DNA of 64,000 nucleotides from Pseudomonas capeferrum (GTDB taxonomy: Bacteria; Pseudomonadota; Gammaproteobacteria; Pseudomonadales; Pseudomonadaceae). The notes beneath the pieces are model-generated. The model was not told where the DNA came from. It ran no database searches and saw only the letters and a program-made list of their open reading frames with translations. This document shows positions 49,616 through 61,927 of this stretch, piece after piece; within the stretch, counting starts at the first letter, position 1, and each line of letters begins with the position of its first letter. The DNA lies in the NCBI RefSeq assembly GCF_000731675.1, contig NZ_JMIT01000003.1, positions 1 through 64,000 of the forward strand. Direction: 5' to 3'. The position numbers were made by a program, and so were the translations under genes.

Positions 49616-50011
49616 TTACTTCTGCTCATCTGCCGGAGGAGGTACATCACCCGTACTCGGAGTGGCTTCGCTCTTCTGCTGTTGGAGCACCGGTACATCA
49701 TCATTCACTGCCGGCTTTTGCTCTTTCACTTCCAACACTGCTGGATCTGGAAGGCCCGCCTGGGTCAGCTTGTGAGCTTGTTCCTTGGCGAAGTATCCTA
49801 ACCCAAGTGCTGTCAAAAAGAAAGTGGCAGCGAGTATTGCAGTGAATTTACTTAGGAAGGTTGCAGAGCCTTGGCTTCCGAACACAGTATTTGAGGCACC
49901 TGCGCCGAAAGATGCACCTGCTTCCGCACCCTTACCCTGTTGCAACAGAACCAGCACTACTAGCGACAGCGCTGCCAACAGATGAAAAACAACGATGACT
50001 GTTTCCAGCAT
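49616..50011 (-). CDS. secG: Preprotein translocase subunit SecG
   Basis: The 131-residue protein has two membrane helices (V-I-V-V-F-H-L-L-A-A-L-S-L-V-V-L-V-L-L and a second at F-T-A-I-L-A-A-T-F-F-L-T-A-L-G-L). Between them is the family segment Q-Q-G-K-G-A-E-A-G-A-S-F-G-A-G-A-S. A Pro/Glu/Lys-rich tail ends it. The ATG at 50011 follows the tpiA stop closely. SecG speeds SecYE-dependent export. Confidence 0.95.
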   Translation of the reverse strand: MLETVIVVFHLLAALSLVVLVLLQQGKGAEAGASFGAGASNTVFGSQGSATFLSKFTAILAATFFLTALGLGYFAKEQAHKLTQAGLPDPAVLEVKEQKPAVNDDVPVLQQQKSEATPSTGDVPPPADEQK

Positions 50012-50015
50012 TTGT

Positions 50016-50771
50016 TCAGTTTCCTGCGGCGCGACAAATTGCACCGAATTCGTCTGCGTTCAGGGACGCTCCACCAATGAGCCCCCCATCGATATCCGGC
50101 ATGCCGAACAGTTCGGCCGCATTGGCCGCCTTCACGCTGCCGCCGTAGAGCAGCTGCACCTTCGCAGCCACTTCAGCATCTTCTGCCGCCAACTGACCGC
50201 GGATGGCAGCATGCACATCCTGAGCCTGTTGTGGCGTGGCCGTAAGGCCAGTGCCGATGGCCCATACAGGCTCATAAGCAATTACTGCATTGGCAAAAGC
50301 CTTAACACCGAACGCTTCGATGATACTGCTTAGTTGACGCCCGACAACTTCGAGTGTCTTGCCCGCCTCGCGCTCTTCAAGGGTTTCCCCAATACACAGC
50401 ACGGGCTTCAAACCTTTGGCCTGTGCGGCTGCAAACTTGCGGTTCAGCACTTCATCACTCTCGCCGATGACCTGGCGACGCTCCGAATGCCCAACCAACA
50501 CCAACTTGCAGCCCACTTCAGCCAGCTGTTCCGGGCAAACTTCCCCGGTCAGCGCACCCTGTTCGGGTTGTACAGCAGAATTCTGTGCGCCGACAGTTAT
50601 TTCTTTACCTGCCAGGCCATCGATCACTTGATTGATGAACAAGGCCGGTGGAAATACCGCGACTTCCACTCCGCTCGGCAGGGCAAGATTGCTCAAGCCC
50701 TCGGTCAGCTCAGCGACGCTGGCGCGGGTACCGTGCATCTTCCAGTTACCAGCTACCATAGGGCGACGCAT
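50016..50771 (-). CDS. tpiA: Triosephosphate isomerase
   Basis: The 251-residue TIM barrel begins R-R-P-M-V-A-G-N-W-K-M-H (lysine and asparagine of the active site). It carries the catalytic histidine in V-G-H-S-E-R-R and the glutamate in A-Y-E-P-V-W-A-I-G-T-G. It lies between glmM and secG as in other pseudomonads. Confidence 0.97.
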   Translation of the reverse strand: MRRPMVAGNWKMHGTRASVAELTEGLSNLALPSGVEVAVFPPALFINQVIDGLAGKEITVGAQNSAVQPEQGALTGEVCPEQLAEVGCKLVLVGHSERRQVIGESDEVLNRKFAAAQAKGLKPVLCIGETLEEREAGKTLEVVGRQLSSIIEAFGVKAFANAVIAYEPVWAIGTGLTATPQQAQDVHAAIRGQLAAEDAEVAAKVQLLYGGSVKAANAAELFGMPDIDGGLIGGASLNADEFGAICRAAGN

Positions 50772-50836
50772 GCTTTACCTCGTCGGTCAAAGTGGGCGCA
50801 GATCTTACCCAACCAGATCTGCGCTGGCAAGCGCCT

Positions 50837-52177
50837 TCAGACACAAACTTCGCTGACCAGTTTCGCCAGGGCTTCGGCATGGCCGCGAACCTGACTTTCG
50901 TCGTCGCCTTCGACCATGACCCGCACCAACGGCTCGGTACCGGACTTGCGCAGCAGCACGCGACCGCGACCGGCCATCGCCTCGGTGACCTTGGCACTGG
51001 CTTCCTGCACCGCAGGGTGCTCCAGAGGGTCGACCTTGCTTGCCCCATAGCGCACGTTGATCAGTACCTGAGGGCACTTGCGCAGGGCCTGACGGGCCTG
51101 GGCCAGTGTCTCGCCGCGACGCTTGAGCGCCATCAGCACCTGCAGCGCGGCGATGATCGCATCACCGGTGGTGGTGTGGTTGCAGCACACGACATGCCCG
51201 GAGTTTTCACCCCCGACCAACCACTCGCGCTCGAGCAGTTCGGCCATGACGTAACGGTCGCCGACCTTGGCCCGCACGAACGGGATATCCAGCTCCTTGA
51301 GCGCAAGTTCAAGGCCCAGGTTGCTCATCAGCGTGCCCACTACCCCGCCTTGCAGCTTGCCGCGGTCATGCAGGTCACGGGCGATGATGAACAGCAATTC
51401 GTCGCCGTCGACGATGGCACCCGTGTGATCGACCATCAGCACCCGGTCACCGTCGCCATCGAAGGCGATACCGAGGTCGGCATGGCCCACCAGCACGGCG
51501 GCCTGCAGCGACTCGATATGGGTAGAGCCACAGCCTTCGTTGATGTTCAGGCCATCAGGCTGAGCATTCAGAATGGTCACGTCGGCACCCAGTTCGCGGA
51601 ACACGCTTGGCGCGACCTTGTACGTGGCGCCATGGGCGCAATCGACCACCAGCTTGAGGCCGTCGAAGCTGGTGCTCGAAGGCACACTGCTCTTACAGAA
51701 CTCGATGTAGCGGCCAGCCGCATCGTTGATGCGCGAGACCTTGCCCAGCTTGCCCGACTCGACCACCGTCATCGGCTGATCGAGCAACTCTTCGATCATC
51801 AACTCGACTTCGTCAGGCAGCTTGGTGCCCTGGCCAGAGAAGAACTTGATGCCGTTGTCGTCGTGCGGGTTATGCGACGCGCTGATGACAATACCGGCTT
51901 CAGCGTGGAAGGTACGCGTGAGGTAGGCGATGGCCGGGGTCGGCATCGGCCCGAGCAGCATCACATCGGCACCGGCCGCAGAAAGCCCGGCCTCGAGCGC
52001 AGATTCGAACATGTAACCGGAAATACGCGTGTCCTTGCCCACCAGCACACGGCAATGGCCCTGCTTGCGGAAAGCCATGCCAGCCGCCCAGCCGAGCTTC
52101 AGCATGAAGTCCGGCGTGATCGGGAATTCGCCGACGCGGCCACGAATGCCGTCGGTACCAAAGTATTTTCTGCTCAT
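50837..52177 (-). CDS. glmM: Phosphoglucosamine mutase
   Basis: The 446-residue enzyme has the phosphoserine loop I-S-A-S-H-N-P-H-D-D-N-G, the metal-binding D-G-D-G-D-R and the C-terminal phosphate-binding R-K-S-G-T-E-P-L-V-R-V-M. It makes glucosamine-1-P for UDP-GlcNAc. It follows folP by 16 bases, the widely conserved ftsH-folP-glmM order. Confidence 0.97.
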   Translation of the reverse strand: MSRKYFGTDGIRGRVGEFPITPDFMLKLGWAAGMAFRKQGHCRVLVGKDTRISGYMFESALEAGLSAAGADVMLLGPMPTPAIAYLTRTFHAEAGIVISASHNPHDDNGIKFFSGQGTKLPDEVELMIEELLDQPMTVVESGKLGKVSRINDAAGRYIEFCKSSVPSSTSFDGLKLVVDCAHGATYKVAPSVFRELGADVTILNAQPDGLNINEGCGSTHIESLQAAVLVGHADLGIAFDGDGDRVLMVDHTGAIVDGDELLFIIARDLHDRGKLQGGVVGTLMSNLGLELALKELDIPFVRAKVGDRYVMAELLEREWLVGGENSGHVVCCNHTTTGDAIIAALQVLMALKRRGETLAQARQALRKCPQVLINVRYGASKVDPLEHPAVQEASAKVTEAMAGRGRVLLRKSGTEPLVRVMVEGDDESQVRGHAEALAKLVSEVCV

Positions 52178-52193
52178 AGCGACTCCAATGTTC

Positions 52194-53045
52194 TTATTCG
52201 GCGTGTTGAACCGCAGCGATCATGCGTACCACATCGACAGTTTCGGCCACATCATGGACGCGAAGGATGCTCGCCCCCTTGGTCATGGCCAACGCTGCCA
52301 GCGCCAGGCTGCCGTACAAACGCTCGCCGACCGGACGATCCAGCGTCAGGCCGATCATGCTCTTTCGTGAAACACCCACCAGCAGTGGGCGCCCAAGGCG
52401 ATAGAGCGCTTCCATGTGCTTGAACAGGCTCAGGTTGTGCGCCAGTGTCTTGGCGAAACCGAAGCCTGGGTCAAGAATGATTCTGTTTGCATCGATGCCC
52501 GCCGCAGCGCAAGCGGCCATCCGTTGTTCAAGATATCGCGTAACGTCCGCTGTCACATCATCGTAATGCGGGTCGTCCTGCATATTGCCCGGCTCACCGC
52601 GCATGTGCATCAGGCACACCGGCAGGCCGGTATCGGCCGCCGCGTCCAGGGCACCATCGCGCTCCAGCGCGCGTACGTCGTTGATCAGCCCAGCCCCCAG
52701 CCGCGCAGACTCGCGGATGACCGCTGGCGTGGAGGTATCAACCGAAATGACCACATCCAGGCGGCTATTGATCGCCTCGACCATCGGCGCCACGCGCTCG
52801 ATTTCTTCGGTCACGGACACGGCACGCGCCCCAGGGCGCGTCGACTCGCCACCGATGTCGATCAGCGTGGCGCCTGCGGCGACCATCGCTTCGGCATGCC
52901 GCAGCGCAGCGTCGCGCTGGCTGAAGCGCCCGCCGTCGGAGAAGGAGTCGGGGGTGATATTGAGGATACCCATGACATGGGTACGCGACAAATCAAGAAC
53001 CCGGTTGCCGCAAGGCAACCGGGTCGGGTACTGCACTGAGCTCAT
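52194..53045 (-). CDS. folP: Dihydropteroate synthase
   Basis: The 283-residue TIM barrel has the two DHPS signatures M-G-I-L-N-I-T-P-D-S-F-S-D-G-G and I-D-I-G-G-E-S-T-R-P-G. The enzyme condenses the pterin pyrophosphate with p-aminobenzoate and is the sulfonamide target. It starts eight bases after the ftsH stop. Confidence 0.97.
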   Translation of the reverse strand: MSSVQYPTRLPCGNRVLDLSRTHVMGILNITPDSFSDGGRFSQRDAALRHAEAMVAAGATLIDIGGESTRPGARAVSVTEEIERVAPMVEAINSRLDVVISVDTSTPAVIRESARLGAGLINDVRALERDGALDAAADTGLPVCLMHMRGEPGNMQDDPHYDDVTADVTRYLEQRMAACAAAGIDANRIILDPGFGFAKTLAHNLSLFKHMEALYRLGRPLLVGVSRKSMIGLTLDRPVGERLYGSLALAALAMTKGASILRVHDVAETVDVVRMIAAVQHAE

Positions 53046-53053
53046 AGATGCCC

Positions 53054-54958
53054 TTAGTGTTGAGCCGCTGGGCCGCCAATCGGCGATTCCGGGCGATCAC
53101 CCTGGGCTGCCGGGGTACCCGAAGCCGAGTCACCATCCCAATCGCGAGGTTCGCGCGGGGCACGACCATTCATGATGTCGTCGATCTGGTCGGCATCGAT
53201 GGTCTCGTACTTCATCAGCGCTTCAGCCATGGCATCGAGCTTGTCACGGTTGTCGGTGAGCAGCTGCTTGGCCGTGGCGTAGCACTGGTCGATGATGCTG
53301 CGCACTTCCGAGTCGATCAGCTTGGCGGTTTCACCCGACACGCTGGCGTGCTGGCTGCCGGCGCTACGGCCGAGGAACACCTCGCCTTCTTCTTCGGCAT
53401 ACATCAACGGGCCGAGCTTCTCGGAAAGGCCCCACTTGGTAACCATGTTCCGGGCAATCTGGCTGGCACGCATGATGTCGTTGGAGGCACCGGTGGTGAC
53501 GCCGTCGAAGCCCAGGGTCATTTCTTCGGCGATACGGCCGCCGTACAGCGAGCAGATCTGGCTGATCAGCGCACGCTTGGACAGGCTGTAACGGTCTTCT
53601 TCAGGCAGGAACATGGTCACACCCAGGGCACGACCACGCGGGATGATCGAAACCTTGTAGACCGGGTCATGCTCAGGCACCAGACGACCGACGATGGCGT
53701 GACCGGCTTCGTGGTAGGCGGTGTTCTGTTTTTCTTTCTCGGACATGACCATGGTCTTGCGCTCGGCGCCCATCATGATCTTGTCTTTGGCCAGCTCGAA
53801 CTCTTTCATTTCGACCAGGCGCTTGTTGGAGCGAGCAGCGAACAACGATGCTTCGTTGACCAGGTTGGCCAGGTCGGCACCGGAGAAGCCTGGGGTACCA
53901 CGGGCAATGACCGCCGGGTTGACGTTCTCGCCGATCGGCACCTTGCGCATGTGCACCTTGAGGATCTGCTCACGGCCGCGGATGTCCGGCAGGCCAACCA
54001 CCACCTGGCGGTCGAAACGACCAGGACGCAGCAGTGCCGGGTCGAGGACGTCCGGACGGTTGGTCGCGGCGATGACGATGATGCCATCGTTCATCTCGAA
54101 GCCGTCCATCTCTACCAGCAGCTGGTTGAGGGTTTGTTCGCGCTCATCATGACCACCGCCCATACCGGCGCCACGGTGGCGACCCACGGCGTCGATTTCG
54201 TCGATGAAGATGATGCACGGGGCGTGCTTCTTGGCCTGCTCGAACATGTCGCGCACACGGCTGGCACCGACACCGACGAACATTTCAACGAAGTCCGAAC
54301 CGGAAATGGTGAAGAACGGCACTTTCGCCTCACCGGCAATGGCCTTGGCCAGCAGGGTCTTACCGGTACCCGGTGGGCCGACCATCAACACGCCGCGAGG
54401 AATACGGCCGCCGAGGCGCTGGAACTTGCCCGGGTCACGCAGGAATTCGACCAGCTCGCCGACTTCTTCCTTGGCTTCGTCGCAACCCGCGACGTCTGCC
54501 AGGGTGGTCTTGACCTGGTCTTCGGACAGCAGGCGCGCCTTGCTCTTGCCGAAACTCATCGGCCCGCCCTTGCCGCCTGCGCCGCCTTGCATCTGGCGCA
54601 TGAAGAACATGAATACCGCGATGATCACCAGGATCGGGAAGCTGGCTACCAGCAACTGAGTCCAGATGCTCTGCTGCTCGGGCTGCTTGCCTTCGACGAC
54701 CACGTGGTTGTCGACCAGGTCGCCGATCAGGCCATTGTCGGTAATGGCCGGGCGCACGGTCTTGAAGCTGTCGCCGTCAGCGCGCTTGCCGGTAATGATG
54801 TAGCCGTCGACGGTCACACGCTCGACTTTCCCGTCCTTGACCTGTTGGATGAAGTCGGAGTAGTTGAGGGTCTGCGGCTCGTTAGGGCTTGAGAAGTTGT
54901 TCATCACTGTCACCAGGACAGCTGCGATGATCAACCACAGGATCAGATTCTTTGCCAT
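53054..54958 (-). CDS. ftsH: ATP-dependent zinc metalloprotease FtsH
   Basis: The membrane protease of about 634 residues has two N-terminal transmembrane helices around a small periplasmic domain. The AAA domain has Walker A G-P-P-G-T-G-K-T, Walker B I-I-F-I-D-E-I-D and the arginine-finger region, and the zinc site is H-E-A-G-H. It degrades unfolded membrane proteins and regulatory targets. The ATG at 54958 (M-A-K-N-L-I-L) is the family start. A TTG three codons upstream has better GAGGG spacing and cannot be excluded. Confidence 0.97.
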   Translation of the reverse strand: MAKNLILWLIIAAVLVTVMNNFSSPNEPQTLNYSDFIQQVKDGKVERVTVDGYIITGKRADGDSFKTVRPAITDNGLIGDLVDNHVVVEGKQPEQQSIWTQLLVASFPILVIIAVFMFFMRQMQGGAGGKGGPMSFGKSKARLLSEDQVKTTLADVAGCDEAKEEVGELVEFLRDPGKFQRLGGRIPRGVLMVGPPGTGKTLLAKAIAGEAKVPFFTISGSDFVEMFVGVGASRVRDMFEQAKKHAPCIIFIDEIDAVGRHRGAGMGGGHDEREQTLNQLLVEMDGFEMNDGIIVIAATNRPDVLDPALLRPGRFDRQVVVGLPDIRGREQILKVHMRKVPIGENVNPAVIARGTPGFSGADLANLVNEASLFAARSNKRLVEMKEFELAKDKIMMGAERKTMVMSEKEKQNTAYHEAGHAIVGRLVPEHDPVYKVSIIPRGRALGVTMFLPEEDRYSLSKRALISQICSLYGGRIAEEMTLGFDGVTTGASNDIMRASQIARNMVTKWGLSEKLGPLMYAEEEGEVFLGRSAGSQHASVSGETAKLIDSEVRSIIDQCYATAKQLLTDNRDKLDAMAEALMKYETIDADQIDDIMNGRAPREPRDWDGDSASGTPAAQGDRPESPIGGPAAQH

Positions 54959-55161
54959 GTCGTTCAATTCGCTACCCTCTGAGGCCGGCGCACGACGCAG
55001 CCGTGCCTCGCATGATATTCATCGCCCTAACTTACTACATTACCTACGCATCCGCAGGCACCGTCTGTAACCCTTTGTGAAACCTAGACTACACGAAGTT
55101 CGGACGATCCTGACGGGCTGGCCGATTGGAATTAACTATCAGCCACCCCGTAGCACGCCTT

Positions 55162-55788
55162 TCACACGCCTTTGAAACCTTTACCCAGCAGGTACTGCTC
55201 ACGCGAGCGATCCCGCGAAGACGACGGCTTGCGCATCTGCACCTTGTCGAACTTGGTGCGAACGTCCTTCAAGTACATGTCGAAGCCTTCGCCCTGGAAA
55301 ATCTTGATCAGGAAGTCACCACCAGGCTTCAGCACGCGGGTTGCCAGGTCAAGCGCCAACTCACAAAGGAACATGGCGCGCGGCATGTCCACTTCAGGCG
55401 TACCACTCATATTGGGGGCCATGTCGGAAATCACAAGGTCTACATGCGAATCGCCGACCGCTTCCAGAATCTGCTGCAGCACTTCATCGTGGGTGAAGTC
55501 ACCCTGAATGAAGGTCACGTCCGGGATCGAGTCCATTTCCAGGATATCGGAGGCAATCAGACGGCCCTGGCCACCAATCAGACGACTGGTCACCTGCGAC
55601 CAGCCTCCTGGGGCTGCGCCGAGGTCGATCACACTCATGCCCGGGCGGATCAACCGGTCCTTTTCCTGGATCTCAAGCAGTTTGTAGCTTGCACGCGAAC
55701 GGTAGCCATCCTTCTGCGCTTGTTTGACGAAAGGGTCGTTAAAATGCTCACGCAGCCAGTTAGCGCTGCTTTTGGAACGTTGTACCAC
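55162..55788 (-). CDS. rlmE: 23S rRNA 2'-O-ribose U2552 methyltransferase
   Basis: The 208-residue FtsJ/RrmJ enzyme has the SAM motif V-I-D-L-G-A-A-P-G-G-W-S. The K-D-K-E tetrad is evident in R-A-S-Y-K-L, I-S-D-M-A-P-N-M-S-G, L-I-K-I-F-Q-G-E-G and the glutamate that follows. It modifies the A-loop of the 50S subunit. It precedes ftsH and is divergent from yhbY, a classic arrangement. Confidence 0.97.
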   Translation of the reverse strand: MVQRSKSSANWLREHFNDPFVKQAQKDGYRSRASYKLLEIQEKDRLIRPGMSVIDLGAAPGGWSQVTSRLIGGQGRLIASDILEMDSIPDVTFIQGDFTHDEVLQQILEAVGDSHVDLVISDMAPNMSGTPEVDMPRAMFLCELALDLATRVLKPGGDFLIKIFQGEGFDMYLKDVRTKFDKVQMRKPSSSRDRSREQYLLGKGFKGV

Positions 55789-55890
55789 GGGGCACCTCGA
55801 TGATATGCGTCGTGATTGACTGGGCGGAGCCGGGGGCCCTCGGGTAAAATGCCTGTCAATTTTACAGAATCAGACGGAAAGGGTCAGATT

Positions 55891-56199
55891 ATGCCGCTCA
55901 ATAACGAGCAGAAGAAGCAATACAAGTCCATTGGTCATGACCTGAAGCCGGTCCTGATCGTTGCTGGCAACGGTGTTAACGAAGGCGTTGCTGCCGAACT
56001 GGAACGCGCACTCGCCGATCATGAACTGATCAAGGTCGAGATTCGCTCCGAAGATCGCGAAGAACGCGCTGCCGCCATTGCCGAGTTGTGCAAGGTCGGC
56101 CGTGCTGAACTGGTGCAGACCATCGGCAAGAAAGCGCTGATCTACCGCAAGAACCCGCAGCCGAACAAGCAGCTGTCGAACGTCCACCGCTTCAAGTAA
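55891..56199 (+). CDS. yhbY: YhbY family RNA-binding protein (CRM domain)
   Basis: The 102-residue single CRM domain begins L-N-N-E-Q-K-K-Q-Y-K-S-I-G-H and contains the conserved G-N-G-V-N-E-G-V and late I-G-K-K-A-L-I-Y-R. It binds pre-50S ribosomal RNA. The ATG at 55891 is the family start. The gene is divergent from rlmE across a 102-base spacer and converges on the DUF4149 gene. Confidence 0.94.
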   Translation: MPLNNEQKKQYKSIGHDLKPVLIVAGNGVNEGVAAELERALADHELIKVEIRSEDREERAAAIAELCKVGRAELVQTIGKKALIYRKNPQPNKQLSNVHRFK

Positions 56200-56211
56200 T
56201 AGCGGCTCCGA

Positions 56212-56661
56212 TCAGTGGCGCGCCTTGCGCGCCCTGACCGGTACTGGCTGGGCCACCAGCACGATGCCGGAAAAACCCAGCACCAGGAAACAGAACATCT
56301 GCCAGCGCTCGCCCACGGATATACCGTAGCGCAAGGTGTAATACCCCACGCAGGCACCAAAGCCGAGCAACAGCATCTGGCCACGGAACTGTCGCCACCA
56401 GGCCGCCAGGCCATCCACCCTCGCCAATACCGCCAGCTGGGTCAACAAGCCAAGCAAGGCCACGCCAATCAACCAGCGGTCGATCTGCCCGGCAATATCC
56501 TGCACCAGCAGGGGCGCCAGGCCACTGACCTTGAGCGCGGGCACCAGCCCCACATGAAACACCCACAAGCCGCCGACCCAGAAAACCTGGGCCAGCTGCC
56601 AGAGGATCCCTTCAAGGGATGGCGCCCGCAGGCGCCGGTCAGATGTGCTGGACTTCGACAA
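56212..56661 (-). CDS. DUF4149 membrane protein
   Basis: A protein of about 140-150 residues has four hydrophobic helices (W-Q-L-A-Q-V-F-W-V-G-G-L-W-V-F ... M-F-C-F-L-V-L-G-F-S-G-I-V-L-V) and a basic tail, as in the DUF4149 family of unknown function. The start is uncertain. No ATG lies near the expected N-terminus. TTG at 56661, CTG at 56631 and GTG at 56682 are in frame, and the first and last would overlap greA. It is the last gene of carA-carB-greA. Confidence 0.75.
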   Translation of the reverse strand: MSKSSTSDRRLRAPSLEGILWQLAQVFWVGGLWVFHVGLVPALKVSGLAPLLVQDIAGQIDRWLIGVALLGLLTQLAVLARVDGLAAWWRQFRGQMLLLGFGACVGYYTLRYGISVGERWQMFCFLVLGFSGIVLVAQPVPVRARKARH

Positions 56662-57117
56662 TCTCGTACTCGACCGTGCCACTTGGCGTCTTGATGACGA
56701 CGATATCACCTTCTTCCTTGCCGATGATGGCACGGGCAATCGGCGCGCCTGCCGACAGCTTGCCCAGCTTGATGTTGGCTTCGTCTTCACCCACGATCTG
56801 GTACTTCACGCGCTCGTCGGTTTCGGTATTGGCCAGCTCGACGGTAGTGCCGAAAATGACCTTGCCGGTGTGCGGGATAGAGGTCACATCGATCACCACC
56901 GAGTTCTGCAGGCGGCCTTCGATATCGCGGATACGCGCCTCGACCATGCCCTGCTCTTCACGGGCGGCATGGTATTCGGCGTTTTCCTTGAGGTCACCCA
57001 GCTCGCGTGCTTCACCGATCGCCTGGCTCAGGCGCGGGCGCTCGGTCTTGCTCAGGAACAGGTGCTCCTCTTCCAGGGCGCGAGCGCCCTGGACGGTCAT
57101 CGGGTATTTGGTAATGC

Positions 57118-57121
<4 letters not shown>
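56639..57121 (-). CDS. greA: Transcription elongation factor GreA
   Basis: The 160-residue protein has the N-terminal coiled coil with the acidic tip G-D-L-K-E-N-A-E-Y-H-A-A and a C-terminal FKBP-like domain (I-V-G-E-D-E-A-N; P-I-A-R-A-I-I-G-K). It rescues backtracked RNA polymerase by stimulating transcript cleavage. Its start overlaps the carB stop by four bases. Confidence 0.97.
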
Positions 57122-60339
<3,218 letters not shown>

Positions 60340-60445
60340 GGTTGTCACTCAAATCCGCGGGTCAGTCGGCAAGCCGTCTTGAACAATCTGGGTCAGGCGC
60401 TTCCGGGCGCGGCGCGAGCCGGCCCGGGGCCTTGATGCAGGATGC

Positions 60446-61582
60446 TCAGCGGCGCTTGGCCATGGCATCGATGAAACGATCGAACAGTGGCGCGACGTCA
60501 GTCGGGCCTGGGCTCGCTTCAGGGTGGCCCTGGAAGCTGAACGCGCTCTTGTCGGTGCGCTCGATGCCCTGCAGGGTACCGTCGAACAGCGACTTGTGGA
60601 TGGCGCGGACGTTGCCCGGCAGCGTGGCTTCGTCAACGGCGAAACCGTGGTTCTGGCTGGTGATCATGACCACGCCGGTGTCCAGGTCCTGGACCGGGTG
60701 GTTGGCACCGTGGTGGCCGTGGCCCATCTTGACGGTCTTGGCGCCGGAGGCCAGGGCCAGCAGCTGGTGGCCGAGGCAGATACCGAATACCGGGATCTCG
60801 GTTTCAAGGACTTCCTTGATGGCCTGGATGGCGTAGTCGCAAGGCTCCGGATCACCAGGGCCGTTGGACAGGAACACGCCATCAGGGTTGAGTGCGAGCA
60901 CTTCGCTGGCCGGGGTCTGGGCAGGCACCACGGTCACGCGGCAGCCACGAGCAACCAGCATGCGCAGGATGTTCAGCTTGACGCCGTAGTCGAAGGCGAC
61001 CACGTGGTAAGGCAGCTCGGAAGCTTCCAGGGTCGGGTGGCTGTCGGTTTTCAGTTCCCACACGCTGGAGCGCCACTCGTAACGCTCTTTGGTGGAAACG
61101 ACCTTGGCCAGGTCCATGCCCTTGAGGCCCGGGAAGGCGCGGGCAGCGGCGATGGCGGCTTCTTCGCTGATGTTGTCACCGGCGAGGATGCAGCCGTTCT
61201 GAGCGCCCTTTTCACGCAGGATACGGGTCAGGCGACGGGTGTCGATGCCGGCGATGGCGACGACGTTGTTGGCCTTGAGGTAGTCAGGCAGCGACTGGGT
61301 GTTACGCCAGTTGCTGGCCAGCAGCGGCAGGTCACGGATGACCAGGCCGGCAGACCAGACACGGTTCGACTCGGCGTCTTCCGGGGTGGTACCGGTGTTG
61401 CCGATGTGCGGATAGGTCAGGGTAACGATTTGCTGGGCGTAGGAAGGGTCTGTAAGGATTTCCTGGTAGCCGGTCATAGCGGTGTTGAACACCACCTCAC
61501 CAACGGTCTGACCGTCGGCACCGATGGCTTCACCGCGAAAAATACTGCCGTCGGCAAGGGCGAGTATGGCTGGCTTTGTCAA
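60446..61582 (-). CDS. carA: Carbamoyl-phosphate synthase small (glutaminase) subunit
   Basis: The 378-residue subunit has an N-terminal CPSase domain and a class I glutamine amidotransferase domain with the nucleophile in F-G-I-C-L-G-H-Q. The catalytic H and E follow in Q-G-H-P-E-A-S-P-G-P. The start is a TTG at 61582 (T-K-P-A-I-L-A-L) preceded by GGGAGG five bases upstream, so it is confidently placed. An ATG eight codons earlier is not favoured. A terminator-like hairpin sits in its leader. Confidence 0.97.
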   Translation of the reverse strand: MTKPAILALADGSIFRGEAIGADGQTVGEVVFNTAMTGYQEILTDPSYAQQIVTLTYPHIGNTGTTPEDAESNRVWSAGLVIRDLPLLASNWRNTQSLPDYLKANNVVAIAGIDTRRLTRILREKGAQNGCILAGDNISEEAAIAAARAFPGLKGMDLAKVVSTKERYEWRSSVWELKTDSHPTLEASELPYHVVAFDYGVKLNILRMLVARGCRVTVVPAQTPASEVLALNPDGVFLSNGPGDPEPCDYAIQAIKEVLETEIPVFGICLGHQLLALASGAKTVKMGHGHHGANHPVQDLDTGVVMITSQNHGFAVDEATLPGNVRAIHKSLFDGTLQGIERTDKSAFSFQGHPEASPGPTDVAPLFDRFIDAMAKRR

Positions 61583-61623
61583 GAAGACCTCCCGTAAATC
61601 AAGCATGAAAGGGCGATCGCAGG

Positions 61624-61667
61624 TTGCAAAAAAGCGGAGTGACGTATGGACACGTCACCCCGCTTTC
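61624..61667 (-). terminator. Intrinsic terminator in the carA leader (probable attenuator)
   Basis: Read on the minus strand, AGCGGGGTGACGT and ACGTCACTCCGCT pair around a short loop and are followed by TTTTTT. It ends only about 40 bases before the carA start codon. There is no room for a promoter downstream, so carAB transcription must pass through it. Confidence 0.75.
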
Positions 61668-61810
61668 ATGTGCTGAATTCAATTCGCTGCGCGCTTTTAG
61701 TGGACACACTAAAGCTGTAGCTTACAGAAAAGTGCGTTTTCGGTCTACCGTATATGTGTCTCTAAAACACATGATTGCGACAGGCTGACCTCGCTGGCAT
61801 TGGGGACCTG

Positions 61811-61922
61811 TAGGAGCGGCCTTGCGTCGCGAAAGGACTGCGCAGCAGTCCCGGGATTCCAGCGGCGCCGCTACACCCCGGGCCCGCTCTGCGACCCTTT
61901 CACGACACCAGACCGCTCCCAC
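61811..61922. repeat. REP doublet between dapB and carA
   Basis: TGTAGGAGCGGCCTTGCGTCG on the left and a diverged CGACACCAGACCGCTCCCACA on the right form inverted arms around a smaller GACTGCGCAGCAGTC hairpin. It directly follows the dapB stop. The remaining 61668-61810 presumably holds the carA promoter, which I cannot pinpoint. Confidence 0.75.
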
Positions 61923-61927
61923 ACAGA

